Assembly: GCF_035918395.1 (NCBI RefSeq)
Contig: NZ_CP142362.1
Span: forward strand, 4,253,501-4,317,500
DNA: 64,000 nt
Direction: 5' to 3'
From: Mycolicibacterium sp. ND9-15
GTDB lineage: Bacteria; Actinomycetota; Actinomycetes; Mycobacteriales; Mycobacteriaceae
This document shows, piece after piece, positions 51,017 to 60,181 of the stretch (its first letter is position 1; every line of letters starts with the position of its first letter). A model generated the notes under the pieces. That model had not been told where the DNA came from. It did not search any database and worked only from the letters and a program-made list of their open reading frames with translations. The position numbers were made by a program, and so were the translations under genes.

Positions 51017-51616
51017 TCAGCTCCAGGAGTATTCGGTGCGCAGGCGAATGGCGACCGCTTCGAACCTCTCCCGGGCGAGGATCGCACCTTCGCGGCGGAT
51101 CCCGCCTTCGGGAACGTCGAGCACGCGGTCCAGTCGCACCCAACTGGCCCGGCCCTCGTAGTCCCAGGTGCCGGTGCCGATGGCCACCCAGTTCGGATCG
51201 TCGCGATGGTGGTCCCGGCTGGACAGCATGAGGCCCAGCAGCGTGGACCGGTCGCGCCCGACCACCAGCACGGGCCGATCCTTACCCTGCGTCGGATCGT
51301 CCTCGTAGACCACCCAGGTCCACACGATCTCGCCGGGATCGGCGCGGCCGTCGAGGTCCGGTGCGTACACCACCTTGCGGGCCCGGTGGGCGGTCGGTAC
51401 GAAGTTGCTGCTGACCGGCCGTCCCGCGGTGATCGCCGGCGCCTCGTCCCTCGAGGCGCCCGCGATCGTCTCCAAACCGATTCTGATGCCTTGCTGGATA
51501 CCGCGCTGCACGGTCTCGGACTGACCGATCTGGCGAATGAATTTCGGCGCCTCGTTGAACACCAGGTTCTCCGCGAAGCGTTGGAAGGTCTGCATCGCTT
51601 TCCAGGGCGGAGCCAT
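51017..51616 (-). CDS. PemK/MazF-fold protein
   Basis: From ATG 51616 (51628 is possible) the product is 199 residues. The C-terminal half has PGEIVWTWVVYEDDPTQGKDRPVLVVGRD and WVRLDRVLDV, the SH3-like barrel of PemK/MazF proteins. The N-terminal ~80 residues form an extra helical region. No antitoxin gene is adjacent, and the Rv2405-type orthologue is conserved chromosomally, so a housekeeping role is as likely as a toxin. It is divergent from lepA. Confidence 0.7.
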   Translation of the reverse strand: MAPPWKAMQTFQRFAENLVFNEAPKFIRQIGQSETVQRGIQQGIRIGLETIAGASRDEAPAITAGRPVSSNFVPTAHRARKVVYAPDLDGRADPGEIVWTWVVYEDDPTQGKDRPVLVVGRDRSTLLGLMLSSRDHHRDDPNWVAIGTGTWDYEGRASWVRLDRVLDVPEGGIRREGAILARERFEAVAIRLRTEYSWS

Positions 51617-51652
51617 GTTCCCGAGCATAAGCGAGGCCGGTACCGCGCGATT

Positions 51653-53575
51653 GTGTGCTGCGGGCACCGCCTCGATACGCTGGTGGTACCCGCCGCCCCG
51701 CCTCACCAGGAGATTCCCATCAGCAGTTTCGCCGATCAGACCTTCACGGCGCCGGCGCAGATCCGGAACTTCTGCATCATCGCCCATATCGATCACGGCA
51801 AGTCGACGTTGGCCGACCGGATGCTGCAACTCACCGGCGTCGTCGCCGATCGCGACATGCGTGCGCAATACCTCGACCGGATGGACATCGAGCGCGAGCG
51901 CGGAATCACGATCAAGGCGCAAAACGTGCGATTGCCCTGGAAAGTCACCGACGACGTCGGTGCCGAAGAGAACTACGTTCTGCACCTGATCGACACCCCC
52001 GGGCACGTCGACTTCACCTACGAGGTCTCCCGTGCGCTGGAGGCGTGCGAGGGCGCGGTGCTGCTCGTCGACGCCGCCCAGGGCATCGAGGCGCAGACGC
52101 TGGCCAACCTCTACCTGGCGCTGGATCGCGACCTGCACATCATCCCCGTGCTCAACAAGATCGACCTGCCCGCGGCCGACCCTGACCGCTATGCCGCCGA
52201 ACTCGCCCACATCATCGGCTGCGAGCCCGGCGACGTGCTGCGGGTGTCCGGCAAGACCGGCGTAGGGGTGGCCGACCTGCTCGACCACGTCGTGCGCGAG
52301 GTGCCGCCGCCGGTCGGCGACGCCGACGCGCCGGCCAGGGCGATGATCTTCGACTCGGTCTACGACACCTACCGCGGCGTGGTGACCTACGTCCGCGTCG
52401 TCGACGGCAAGATCGTGCCGCGCGAACGCATCAAGATGATGTCCACCGGCGCCACCCATGAACTGCTCGAGGTCGGCATCGTCTCGCCGGAACCCAAGGC
52501 CTCCGCCGGTCTCGGCGTCGGCGAGGTGGGCTACCTCATCACCGGCGTCAAGGATGTGCGCCAGTCGAAGGTCGGGGACACCGTGACGACGGCGCGCAAC
52601 GGCGCCGCCGAACCACTCACCGGGTACCGCGAGCCGCGCCCGATGGTGTACTCGGGGCTGTATCCGGTTGACGGTTCGGACTATCCGGATCTGCGCGACG
52701 CGTTGGACAAACTGCAACTCAACGACGCCGCGCTGACGTATGAGCCGGAAACCTCGGTGGCGCTGGGATTCGGCTTCCGCAGCGGCTTTCTGGGGCTGCT
52801 GCACATGGAGATCACCCGCGAGCGCCTCGAGCGCGAGTTCAACCTCGATCTCATCTCCACGTCGCCCAACGTCGTGTACCGGGTCGTCACCGAGGACGGC
52901 AGCGAGATCGTCGTCACCAATCCCTCGGACTGGCCGGACGCCAAGATCCGCGCGGTCTTCGAGCCGGTGGTCAAGACCACGATCATCGCGCCGAGCGAGT
53001 TCATCGGGACCATCATGGAGCTGTGCCAGTCGCGGCGCGGCGAGCTCGGCGGCATGGACTACCTCTCGCCGGAGCGGGTGGAGCTGCGCTACACGATGCC
53101 GCTGGGCGAGATCATCTTCGACTTCTTCGACGCGCTGAAGTCGCGCACCCGCGGCTACGCCAGCCTCGACTACGAGGAGGCGGGCGAGCAGGAGGCCGAC
53201 CTGGTCAAGGTCGACATCCTGCTGCAGGGCGAGCCGGTCGACGCGTTCTCGGCGATCGTGCACAAGGAGTCGGCGTACGCCTACGGCAACAAGATGACCA
53301 CCAAGCTCAAGGAGCTGATTCCGCGTCAACAGTTCGAGGTTCCGGTGCAGGCCGCGATCGGTTCCAAGATCATCGCTCGCGAAAACATCCGCGCGATCCG
53401 CAAAGACGTGCTATCGAAGTGCTACGGCGGCGACATAAGCCGCAAGCGCAAGCTGCTGGAGAAGCAGAAGGAAGGCAAGAAGCGGATGAAGACGATCGGC
53501 CGGGTCGAGGTGCCGCAGGAGGCGTTCGTCGCCGCGCTGTCCACCGACTCGTCCGCCGACAAGGCCAAGAAGTAG
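51653..53575 (+). CDS. lepA: Translation elongation factor 4 (LepA), back-translocating GTPase
   Basis: About 640 residues; the start is uncertain (GTG 51653 or 51683, or further upstream inside the divergent gene). The G domain has CIIAHIDHGKSTLADRML (G1), the RGITIKAQNVRL switch, LIDTPGHVDF (G3) and VLNKIDLPAAD (G4). The C-terminal part ends with the LepA-specific domain (LKELIPRQQFEVPVQAAIGSKIIARENIRAIRKDVLSKCYGGD). It acts on ribosomes in assembly or stalled elongation. Confidence 0.95.
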   Translation: MCCGHRLDTLVVPAAPPHQEIPISSFADQTFTAPAQIRNFCIIAHIDHGKSTLADRMLQLTGVVADRDMRAQYLDRMDIERERGITIKAQNVRLPWKVTDDVGAEENYVLHLIDTPGHVDFTYEVSRALEACEGAVLLVDAAQGIEAQTLANLYLALDRDLHIIPVLNKIDLPAADPDRYAAELAHIIGCEPGDVLRVSGKTGVGVADLLDHVVREVPPPVGDADAPARAMIFDSVYDTYRGVVTYVRVVDGKIVPRERIKMMSTGATHELLEVGIVSPEPKASAGLGVGEVGYLITGVKDVRQSKVGDTVTTARNGAAEPLTGYREPRPMVYSGLYPVDGSDYPDLRDALDKLQLNDAALTYEPETSVALGFGFRSGFLGLLHMEITRERLEREFNLDLISTSPNVVYRVVTEDGSEIVVTNPSDWPDAKIRAVFEPVVKTTIIAPSEFIGTIMELCQSRRGELGGMDYLSPERVELRYTMPLGEIIFDFFDALKSRTRGYASLDYEEAGEQEADLVKVDILLQGEPVDAFSAIVHKESAYAYGNKMTTKLKELIPRQQFEVPVQAAIGSKIIARENIRAIRKDVLSKCYGGDISRKRKLLEKQKEGKKRMKTIGRVEVPQEAFVAALSTDSSADKAKK

Positions 53576-53581
53576 ACAGCC

Positions 53582-54304
53582 ATGCGCTCGGCGGCGATGG
53601 CGGCGGCGGTGCTGGGCGCATGCGCGACACTCGCCGGCTGTTCGGTGGTGCCCGCCGCCGATGCTCCTGCCCCGCGCGTCGCCGAGGTCGTCAAGCCGTC
53701 GCCGAATCGGACACTGGACCGGGCGCTGCCAACCGCCGAGGAACTGACCGCGACGCTGGGCGCCACCGGCTTCATGGGCCAACTGGTCGAGGGTGGCGCC
53801 GACGTGCTGCTGCAGGGCGTGCAGGAGGCCGAGGCCACCCCGGTCGACTGCGTGAGCACCGGTTACCGGCTGGAAAAGGTGGTCTACCAGGCCAGCCCGG
53901 TGCGGTCGGTGGCCAGCCAGTCCTGGGCCGGAGGTGACGTCAACGGGCCCACCGCAACCGGGTTCTTCGGGGTCGTCGAGTTCATCGACGCCGACGCCGC
54001 GGGCGAGTTCTTCGCCGCATCGGCCGACAAGTGGCACCGGTGCAATGGCCAGACACTGGTGCTGCACCAACACGACCGCGGTGCGCAGGGCTCCAGCCGG
54101 ATCACCGACGTGGGCCTCGACAACCGCATCGTGTTCGCGGTCGTGATGCAGGACGCGGGGTCGACGATTCAGCGCGCGCTCGGTGTCGCGGGCGACTGCA
54201 TCGTCGACGTCGAGATCGCCGACGTCGCCGGGCCCAGCGACAGCGGCGCCCAGGATGCCGCGGCGGTCGCGAACCTGATGCTGCAGAAGATCGGCTATTC
54301 CTGA
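53582..54304 (+). CDS. lppR: LppR-like lipoprotein with PknH-type sensor domain
   Basis: The 240-residue protein has a signal peptide with lipobox TLAGC (Cys at about 20) and so is anchored outside the membrane. The rest resembles the extracellular PknH-like sensor domain, with paired cysteines (VDCVSTGYR; HRCNGQTLV; GDCIVDVEI). It follows lepA by six bases, as lppR does in M. tuberculosis (Rv2403c). Ligand unknown. Confidence 0.8.
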   Translation: MRSAAMAAAVLGACATLAGCSVVPAADAPAPRVAEVVKPSPNRTLDRALPTAEELTATLGATGFMGQLVEGGADVLLQGVQEAEATPVDCVSTGYRLEKVVYQASPVRSVASQSWAGGDVNGPTATGFFGVVEFIDADAAGEFFAASADKWHRCNGQTLVLHQHDRGAQGSSRITDVGLDNRIVFAVVMQDAGSTIQRALGVAGDCIVDVEIADVAGPSDSGAQDAAAVANLMLQKIGYS

Positions 54305-54354
54305 CGCCGCAGAAACACAGGCGGTCTTGCGTCTTGTCGCGCCAGGAAAGGTGC

Positions 54355-56391
54355 CTACATCGGGGCGTTGGCGGGGACGAACTCGCCCGAGCTGTCGGCT
54401 TCCTCCTCGGCGCGGATCACGTGCACGACGGCGTTGATCAACGCCAGGTGGGTGAACGCCTGCGGGAAGTTACCCAGGTGCCTGCCGGTGCGCGGCTCGA
54501 TCTCCTCGGCGTACAGGTGCAGCGGGCTGGCGAACGACAGCAGGCGTTCACACAAGTGCTTCGCGCGGCTGATCTCGCCGATCTCGACCAGCGCCGAAAC
54601 CAGCCAGAACGAGCAGATCGTGAAGGTGCCCTCCTCGCCGGACAGCCCATCGTCGGTCTCCTCGACCCGGTAGCGCAGCACCAGACCTTCCTCGGTGAGC
54701 TCGTCGGCGATCGCCAGCACGGTGGCCCGCACCCGCGGGTCGTCGGGCGGCAGAAAGCGGGTCAGCACGGCCAACAGCAGCGAGGCGTCGAGCGCGTCGT
54801 CGCCGTAACGCTGCGTCAGCACGCCCCGGGAGTCGACGCCGTGCTTGAGCACGTCGGCCTTGATCTCCTCGGCAGTCGCTCGCCACTGCTGGGCATAGGA
54901 TTTCTCGCCTTGGAGTTCGGCCAGTTTGGAACCGCGGTCCAACGCCACCCAGCACATGATCTTGCTGGAGGTGAAGTGCTGCGGTTCGCCGCGCACCTCC
55001 CAGATGCCGCGATCCGGCTCCTTCCAGTGCTTGATCGCTTCTTCGACCTGGAGTTTGCACACCGGCCACAGCGTGTCGGAGATCTGCTCACGCGACTTGG
55101 CGTGCAAGTACACCGAATCGAGCATGGTGCCCCAGATGTCGTGCTGCCGCTGGTTGTAGGCACCGTTGCCGATGCGCACCGGCCGCGCCCCGTCGTACCC
55201 CGACAGGTGGCGCAGCTCCTCCTCGACCAGCGTGCGCTCGCCGCCGATGGCATACATCACCTGAAGCGGATGTCGCTCACCGTTGTTCGCACCGGACACG
55301 TCGGCGATGAACGCGAAGAAGTCGTCGGCCTCGCGGTCCAGGCCCAACGTGTAGAGGCCCCACAGCGCGAACGTCGAATCGCGCACCCACGCATAGCGGT
55401 AGTCCCAGTTGCGTTCGCCCTGAGGCGTTTCCGGTAACGAGGTGGTGGGTGCGGCCAACAGCGCGCCGGTCGGGGAGTACGTCAGCCCCTTCAGGGTGAG
55501 CGCGCTGCGCTGCAGATAAGCCCGCCACGGGTGATCCGGGAAGTCGCCGACGTTGATCCACTGGCGCCAGGCCTCGCTGGTCTGCCACATCTTGTCGGCG
55601 GCCTCGTCGTAGGTCTGGGGTGCCGGGTGTTTGGACCAGGACAGCGCGACGAACGCGTTGTCGCCCTCCTTCATCCGCGTGCGTGCCCGCGCCTCGTGTC
55701 CTTCCAAGCCGAGCCGCAGGTTGGTGGTGAGCCGAAGCGTGGGATGCGCGTCGGCGTCGCGGGTGGCCCGCGCGATCGCCTCGCCGTACGCCTGCGCGGA
55801 GTACTCCCATGTGGCGGGGATGCGGTGGTAGTCGAACGCCGGCTCGCAGTTCATCACCAGTTCTACGGTGCCGCTCACGCATCGCACGGTGCGCAACAGG
55901 ATGTGCTCGGCGTCCCAGTCCATCGGCGTGCGGCGGTGCGTGCGCGATCGGGCCTCGAGGTCGTGCCACGGACCCATCACCAACGCCTCGCGCACGATCA
56001 GCCAGCCGGTGTGGGTCTGCCACGTCGTCTCCAGGATCAGGCTGCCGGGCAGGTAGCGCCGCGCCGAGGGCACGGTCACCCCGTAGGGTCCGAGCCGGAA
56101 ATGGCCGGCGCCGCGATCCAGAATGGCGCCGAACACGCTGGGGGAGTCGGGCCGCGGTGCGCACAACCACTCGACCGACCCGGCCGAGGAGATCAGGCAG
56201 GTGTTCTCGCAGTCCGACAGGAAGCCGTAGTCGGCGATGGGCGGAAACGGGTTCCGCAACGCTCCGGTGGGCGCGTAGGGCGTCGGTGCGGTCACGGTCA
56301 GCGGCGTGCTGGCCATGACGGCTTGGGCGGGCTTCGCCCCGTTCTCGGTCTCCGCTGACCCATCCGACGGCCCGGTTTGTTGCAGAACCAT
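54355..56391 (-). CDS. GH15-family trehalase / glucoamylase-like glycosidase
   Basis: The 678-residue enzyme has the GH15 (alpha/alpha)6 barrel motifs: SDCENTCLISSAGSVEWLCAPRPDSPSVFGAILD at the start, RNWDYRYAWVRDSTF near residue 330, and acidic residues in DRGIWEVRG (about 455) and EEGTFTICSFW (about 590) as catalytic candidates. M. smegmatis has a characterised GH15 trehalase, and this gene fits the Rv2402 position. It would hydrolyse trehalose to glucose in the cytosol. It is convergent with lppR. Confidence 0.85.
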   Translation of the reverse strand: MVLQQTGPSDGSAETENGAKPAQAVMASTPLTVTAPTPYAPTGALRNPFPPIADYGFLSDCENTCLISSAGSVEWLCAPRPDSPSVFGAILDRGAGHFRLGPYGVTVPSARRYLPGSLILETTWQTHTGWLIVREALVMGPWHDLEARSRTHRRTPMDWDAEHILLRTVRCVSGTVELVMNCEPAFDYHRIPATWEYSAQAYGEAIARATRDADAHPTLRLTTNLRLGLEGHEARARTRMKEGDNAFVALSWSKHPAPQTYDEAADKMWQTSEAWRQWINVGDFPDHPWRAYLQRSALTLKGLTYSPTGALLAAPTTSLPETPQGERNWDYRYAWVRDSTFALWGLYTLGLDREADDFFAFIADVSGANNGERHPLQVMYAIGGERTLVEEELRHLSGYDGARPVRIGNGAYNQRQHDIWGTMLDSVYLHAKSREQISDTLWPVCKLQVEEAIKHWKEPDRGIWEVRGEPQHFTSSKIMCWVALDRGSKLAELQGEKSYAQQWRATAEEIKADVLKHGVDSRGVLTQRYGDDALDASLLLAVLTRFLPPDDPRVRATVLAIADELTEEGLVLRYRVEETDDGLSGEEGTFTICSFWLVSALVEIGEISRAKHLCERLLSFASPLHLYAEEIEPRTGRHLGNFPQAFTHLALINAVVHVIRAEEEADSSGEFVPANAPM

Positions 56392-56439
56392 GTCGCCATC
56401 ATCGACTGCCGACGTGCCCGGCGTCTACTTGTCGGCTCG

Positions 56440-57693
56440 CTAACCGGGCGGCTCCCGGCGGGCAAACGCCGGAATGTGTTCGGGCAGGGGACCGATCGCC
56501 ACCGCGTACGCCACCACCCCGCGCAGCAGCGGCAGCCTGGCGGCCAGTCGCACCAGCAGGGGCGGATCGGCCTGCCCGGTCGACGCCACGGCCACCCCGA
56601 TGACACGGCGATGGATCATCTTCTGCACCGACTGGATCAGTACCGCAGGCAACCATCGCCGGGCCTGCACGCGCGCCAGATGCCTACTCGACAGTGTGCC
56701 CGCACGTAACGGGCCGGCCAGGATCCGCCCCGCCGCGACGGCGTCGGCCACCGCGAGGTTGATCCCGACCCCGCCGACCGGCGACATCGCATGGGCGGCG
56801 TCGCCGATCAGCAGCAGGCCCTCGGTGTACCAGCGGCGCAACCGGTTCAGTTGCACGTCGAGCAGTTTCACGTCGTCGAACGACGTCACCGTCCCGATGC
56901 GGTCGGCCAACCACGGCACCAGGCTCACCACACCGCGGTGCAGCGATGCGATTCCCTGCGCGCGCAACTGCTCGTCGCGGCCCTTGGGGATGATGTAGGC
57001 GCACTGGAAATAGTCGCCGCGGTCGATGGCGACCTGCGCATGTCCGGCGCCGAGCACACCGGCGAGCCCATGCGGATCCTCGGCGTCCCGGGGCACCCGG
57101 AACCACCAGACGTCCATCGGCACCCCGAACTTCTTCGGCCTCAGGCCCATCGCGGTGCGCAGCGTCGAAGACCGCCCGTCACACGCGACGGTCAACGTCG
57201 CGCGCATCTGGTGAACCTCGCCGTCGGCACCGCGGTAGCGGACCCCGACCACGGCGTCGTCCACGCAGACGGGTCCCAGCACTTCTGTGCTGCGCAGCAG
57301 CGTGAAGGACGGCTCCCGTTCCGCGGCCGACGCGAGCAGTTCGAGAAAATCCCACTGCGGAACAAGCGCAATGTGCTTGTGCGGCCCCGGGATACGTCGC
57401 AGATCCATCACAACCTGGGTGCCTTGCACGGTCAGCGCCAGCTTCTCGATCTCGCGGTGCGGGACGGCGGCGAACTCGTCGGACAGCCCCAATTCGTCGA
57501 GCAGTCGCAGCGTGCTGGCGTGCACGGTGTCACCGCGGAAGTCGCGCAGGAAGTCGGGGTGCTTCTCCATCACCGTGACCTCGACCCCGGCGCGGGCCAG
57601 AAGCAGCCCGAGCATCATGCCCGCCGGGCCGCCACCGACCACGATGCAGGTGGTGTCCCCTGCCGGGCGGGCGGGGTCCCAGTCGGTGGACAC
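56440..57693 (-). CDS. FAD-dependent aromatic-ring-hydroxylase-type monooxygenase
   Basis: From GTG 57693 (57714 is an alternative) the product is about 417 residues. It has TTCIVVGGGPAGMMLGLLLARAGVEVTVMEK (FAD Rossmann), the DG motif CDGRSSTLR near residue 185 and LLLIGDAAHAMSPVGGVGINLAVADA (GD motif) near residue 300, all features of class A flavoprotein monooxygenases. Substrate unknown. It lies 49 bases from the trehalase gene and may be upstream of it in one transcript. Confidence 0.85.
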   Translation of the reverse strand: MSTDWDPARPAGDTTCIVVGGGPAGMMLGLLLARAGVEVTVMEKHPDFLRDFRGDTVHASTLRLLDELGLSDEFAAVPHREIEKLALTVQGTQVVMDLRRIPGPHKHIALVPQWDFLELLASAAEREPSFTLLRSTEVLGPVCVDDAVVGVRYRGADGEVHQMRATLTVACDGRSSTLRTAMGLRPKKFGVPMDVWWFRVPRDAEDPHGLAGVLGAGHAQVAIDRGDYFQCAYIIPKGRDEQLRAQGIASLHRGVVSLVPWLADRIGTVTSFDDVKLLDVQLNRLRRWYTEGLLLIGDAAHAMSPVGGVGINLAVADAVAAGRILAGPLRAGTLSSRHLARVQARRWLPAVLIQSVQKMIHRRVIGVAVASTGQADPPLLVRLAARLPLLRGVVAYAVAIGPLPEHIPAFARREPPG

Positions 57694-57725
57694 GAGCCCA
57701 TCTTCGCATCGCATAGGGTGACCGT

Positions 57726-57923
57726 GTGGGCGGCTTCTTGAGTTGGTGGGACGGGGTCGAGCTGTGGCTCACCGGCCTGCCGTTCGTCGCCCAGACCGCA
57801 CTGGTGATGCCGGTGGTGCTCGCCTTGGCGTACGGCCTCGCGGTCGTGTTCGACGGCGCCCTCGGCAACGGGATCAGGTTGCTGCGCCACTTGCGTCACG
57901 ACGATCGGGACGCCGAACGATGA
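57726..57923 (+). CDS. Small membrane protein, 65 aa
   Basis: GTG 57726 opens MGGFLSWWDGVELWLTGLPFVAQTALVMPVVLALAYGLAVVFDG, with one hydrophobic helix (about 22-45) and a charged tail RLLRHLRHDDRDAER. It corresponds to the small gene upstream of subI in mycobacteria (Rv2401 region). Function is unknown. It is coupled by ATGA to the next one. Confidence 0.65.
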   Translation: MGGFLSWWDGVELWLTGLPFVAQTALVMPVVLALAYGLAVVFDGALGNGIRLLRHLRHDDRDAER

Positions 57924-58009
57924 GCGGCGGTATGCCGCGGTCGCGAGTGACGTTGGTGCTCGTCATCTTGCTGATCCTGGTGCTCGTCATGTGGCTGTTC
58001 ACCCGGTGA
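57920..58009 (+). CDS. Tiny membrane protein, 29 aa
   Basis: ATG 57920 overlaps the previous stop. The product, MSGGMPRSRVTLVLVILLILVLVMWLFTR, is a single transmembrane helix with a positive N-terminus. M. tuberculosis has a comparably small gene (Rv2401A) here. It is too small to assign a role, perhaps a subunit of a membrane complex with its neighbour. Confidence 0.6.
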   Translation: MSGGMPRSRVTLVLVILLILVLVMWLFTR

Positions 58010-58051
58010 CATCGCAGGAAACCCGCGACGAGCAGCTTGCGGAATCTCTGT

Positions 58052-58057
58052 TAGGCT
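58052..58057 (+). promoter_or_regulatory. -10 box of a leaderless promoter for the sulfate operon leader
   Basis: TAGGCT lies seven bases before the ATG at 58065, predicting that the transcript starts with the leader peptide's start codon. Confidence 0.55.
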
Positions 58058-58064
58058 TCGCGCC

Positions 58065-58157
58065 ATGCAGACAGCGTCCGGCAACGGAAGCGGCCATGTG
58101 CTGGCCCTCATTGCCGTGGGTTTGAGCGCCGTCGCTGATGTTTGTTGTTGTTGCTGA
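58065..58157 (+). CDS. Polycysteine leader peptide (30 aa) upstream of subI
   Basis: The ORF reads MQTASGNGSGHVLALIAVGLSAVADVCCCC and stops, with four Cys codons in a row at the end. Short leaderless ORFs ending in Cys runs act as cysteine-responsive attenuators in mycobacteria, reported in M. smegmatis. Ribosome stalling at the Cys codons when cysteine is scarce would alter downstream RNA folding and raise expression. The sulfate transporter genes that follow are a fitting target. A TTACC/GGTAA pairing (58162-58166 with 58185-58189) lies just after it. Confidence 0.8.
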   Translation: MQTASGNGSGHVLALIAVGLSAVADVCCCC

Positions 58158-58274
58158 TTCCTTACCCGTCCGCGGTTCGGTGTCGGTAACGGCTGTGGGA
58201 TGACGCGCTCGCGCTGATCCATCGCCTTCCCGTCGGTCCGGGTGCCACCTAGAGTCCCCAAGGAAAGGTCACCG

Positions 58275-59303
58275 ATGGTCAACATCTCCAACTCCTGGCG
58301 CGCCGCTGCGGCGCTGGCCACCACCGCCGCGGTGCTCGCCGCGTGTGGTGGCGGATCGAGCGACGTGGTGGGCGAGCGCGGCGGCGACACCGCCGACACG
58401 ACGCTCACCCTCGCCGCCTACGCCGTGCCGGAACCGGGCTGGAGCAAGATCATCCCGGCGTTCGCCGCGACGTCGGAGGGCGAGGGCGTCGCCGTCACCC
58501 CCTCCTACGGCGCCTCGGGCGACCAGTCCCGAGCGGTCGTCGACGGCAAGCCCGCCGACATCGTGAACTTCTCGGTCGAACCCGACATCACCCGGCTGGT
58601 CGAGGCCGACAAGGTGGCCAAGGACTGGAACGCCGACGCGACCAAGGGCATCCCGTTCGGGTCCGTGGTCACGTTCGTGGTTCGCGAGGGCAACCCCAAG
58701 AACATCGGGGACTGGGACGACCTGCTGCAACCCGGTATCGAGGTCGTCACCCCGAGCCCGCTCAGCTCGGGCTCGGCTAAGTGGAACCTGCTGGCGCCCT
58801 ACGCGGCCAAGAGCAACGGCGGCCAGGACGAGCAGGCCGGCATCGATTACGTCAACAGGCTGGTCAGCGAGCACGTCAAGACCCGGCCCGGGTCCGGCCG
58901 CGAAGCCACCGACGTGTTCCTGCAGGGCACCGGCGACGTGTTGCTGAGCTACGAGAACGAGGCCATCAACGTCGAGCGACAGGGCAAGCCGGTCGAGCAC
59001 GTCAACCCGCCGCAGACGTTCAAGATCGAGAACCCCGTTGCCGTGGTCACCTCGAGCGCGCATCTGGACAAGGCCAACGCGCTGAAGAATTTCCTCTACA
59101 CCCCGGAGGGGCAGAAGATCTGGGCCGAGGCCGGCTTCCGGCCCGTCGACCCGGCCGTCGCCGAGGATTTCGCCACCGACTTCCCCACGCCGGCGAAGCT
59201 GTGGACCATCGCCGATCTGGGCGGCTGGGACGCGGTCGACCCGACGCTGTTCGACAAGGACAACGGCAGCATCACCAAGATCTACAAGCAGGCGACTGGA
59301 TGA
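58275..59303 (+). CDS. subI: Sulfate-binding lipoprotein of the sulfate ABC transporter
   Basis: The 342-residue protein has a signal sequence with lipobox VLAAC (Cys at about 24) and the periplasmic sulfate-binding fold: VTPSYGASGDQSRAVVDGKPADIVNFSVEPDI, then GSVVTFVVREGNPKNIGDWDDLL. It captures sulfate outside the membrane for CysTWA. AAGGAAAGGTCACCG precedes ATG 58275. The stop overlaps cysT by ATGA. Confidence 0.95.
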   Translation: MVNISNSWRAAAALATTAAVLAACGGGSSDVVGERGGDTADTTLTLAAYAVPEPGWSKIIPAFAATSEGEGVAVTPSYGASGDQSRAVVDGKPADIVNFSVEPDITRLVEADKVAKDWNADATKGIPFGSVVTFVVREGNPKNIGDWDDLLQPGIEVVTPSPLSSGSAKWNLLAPYAAKSNGGQDEQAGIDYVNRLVSEHVKTRPGSGREATDVFLQGTGDVLLSYENEAINVERQGKPVEHVNPPQTFKIENPVAVVTSSAHLDKANALKNFLYTPEGQKIWAEAGFRPVDPAVAEDFATDFPTPAKLWTIADLGGWDAVDPTLFDKDNGSITKIYKQATG

Positions 59304-60181
59304 CCCCAGCGCCGGGAACGCCGGGTCCCCACCTCGAGGCGACCCGGCCCGACGGTGCGGGCGACCGGACGCCCGGCCTCCTGGGCGGCCGGTACGGGAC
59401 CACGTCGCTGCGCGTGGGCGCGGCCTCGATCTGGTTGAGCCTCATCGTGCTGCTGCCCCTGGCCGCGATCCTTTGGCAGGCCGCGGGCGGGGGATGGAAG
59501 GCGTTCTGGCTCGCGGTCACGTCGAACGCGGCCATCGAGTCGTTCCGGGTGACGTTGACCGTTTCGGTCGGGGTGACTTTGGTCAACCTGGTCTTCGGAC
59601 TGCTGGTGGCGTGGGTGCTGACGCGCGACGAGTTCCCCGGCAGGCGATTGGTCGACTCGGTGATCGACTTGCCGTTCGCACTGCCGACCATCGTGGCCAG
59701 CCTGGTGATGCTGGCACTCTACGGACCGGCCAGCCCCGTCGGTCTGCACCTGCAGCACACGAAATGGGGCATCGGGGTGGCACTCCTGTTCGTCACGCTG
59801 CCCTTCGTCGTGCGCTCCGTGCAACCGGTGCTGCTGGAACTCGACCGCGAGGTCGAAGAAGCCGCGGCCTCACTGGGCGCCAGCAACTGGATCATCTTCA
59901 CCAGGGTGATGCTGCCCGCACTTCTGCCGTCGCTGCTTTCGGGTGCCGGCCTGGCGTTCTCACGCGCCATCGGCGAGTTCGGTTCGGTGGTGCTGATCGG
60001 CGGTGCCGTGCCCGGCGAGACCGAGGTGTCCTCCCAGTGGATCAGGACGCTGATCGAGAACGACGACCGCACCGGTGCCGCGGCGATATCGATTGTGCTG
60101 CTGGCGATCTCGTTCGCGGTGCTGTTGATCCTGCGCGCCGTGGGCGCACGCGCCGCCAAACGCGATGAGCTGGTCCAATGA
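59300..60181 (+). CDS. cysT: Sulfate ABC transporter permease CysT
   Basis: The 293-residue permease has six membrane segments. The cytosolic EAA loop that contacts the ATPase is EEAAASLGASNWIIFTRVMLPALLPSLLSG near residue 190, and SRAIGEFGSVVLIGG follows. It forms half of the membrane channel with CysW. ATGA overlaps couple it to subI and cysW. Confidence 0.95.
   Translation: MTPAPGTPGPHLEATRPDGAGDRTPGLLGGRYGTTSLRVGAASIWLSLIVLLPLAAILWQAAGGGWKAFWLAVTSNAAIESFRVTLTVSVGVTLVNLVFGLLVAWVLTRDEFPGRRLVDSVIDLPFALPTIVASLVMLALYGPASPVGLHLQHTKWGIGVALLFVTLPFVVRSVQPVLLELDREVEEAAASLGASNWIIFTRVMLPALLPSLLSGAGLAFSRAIGEFGSVVLIGGAVPGETEVSSQWIRTLIENDDRTGAAAISIVLLAISFAVLLILRAVGARAAKRDELVQ

Noticed and set aside
51017..51616. 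The PemK-like gene as half of an active toxin-antitoxin pair.
   Set aside because: No antitoxin gene overlaps or adjoins it, and the gene keeps a conserved chromosomal position beside lepA.
51017..53329. A 770-codon minus-strand frame across lepA.
   Set aside because: Only its last part (the PemK-like gene from 51616) is coding; the rest is antisense of lepA.
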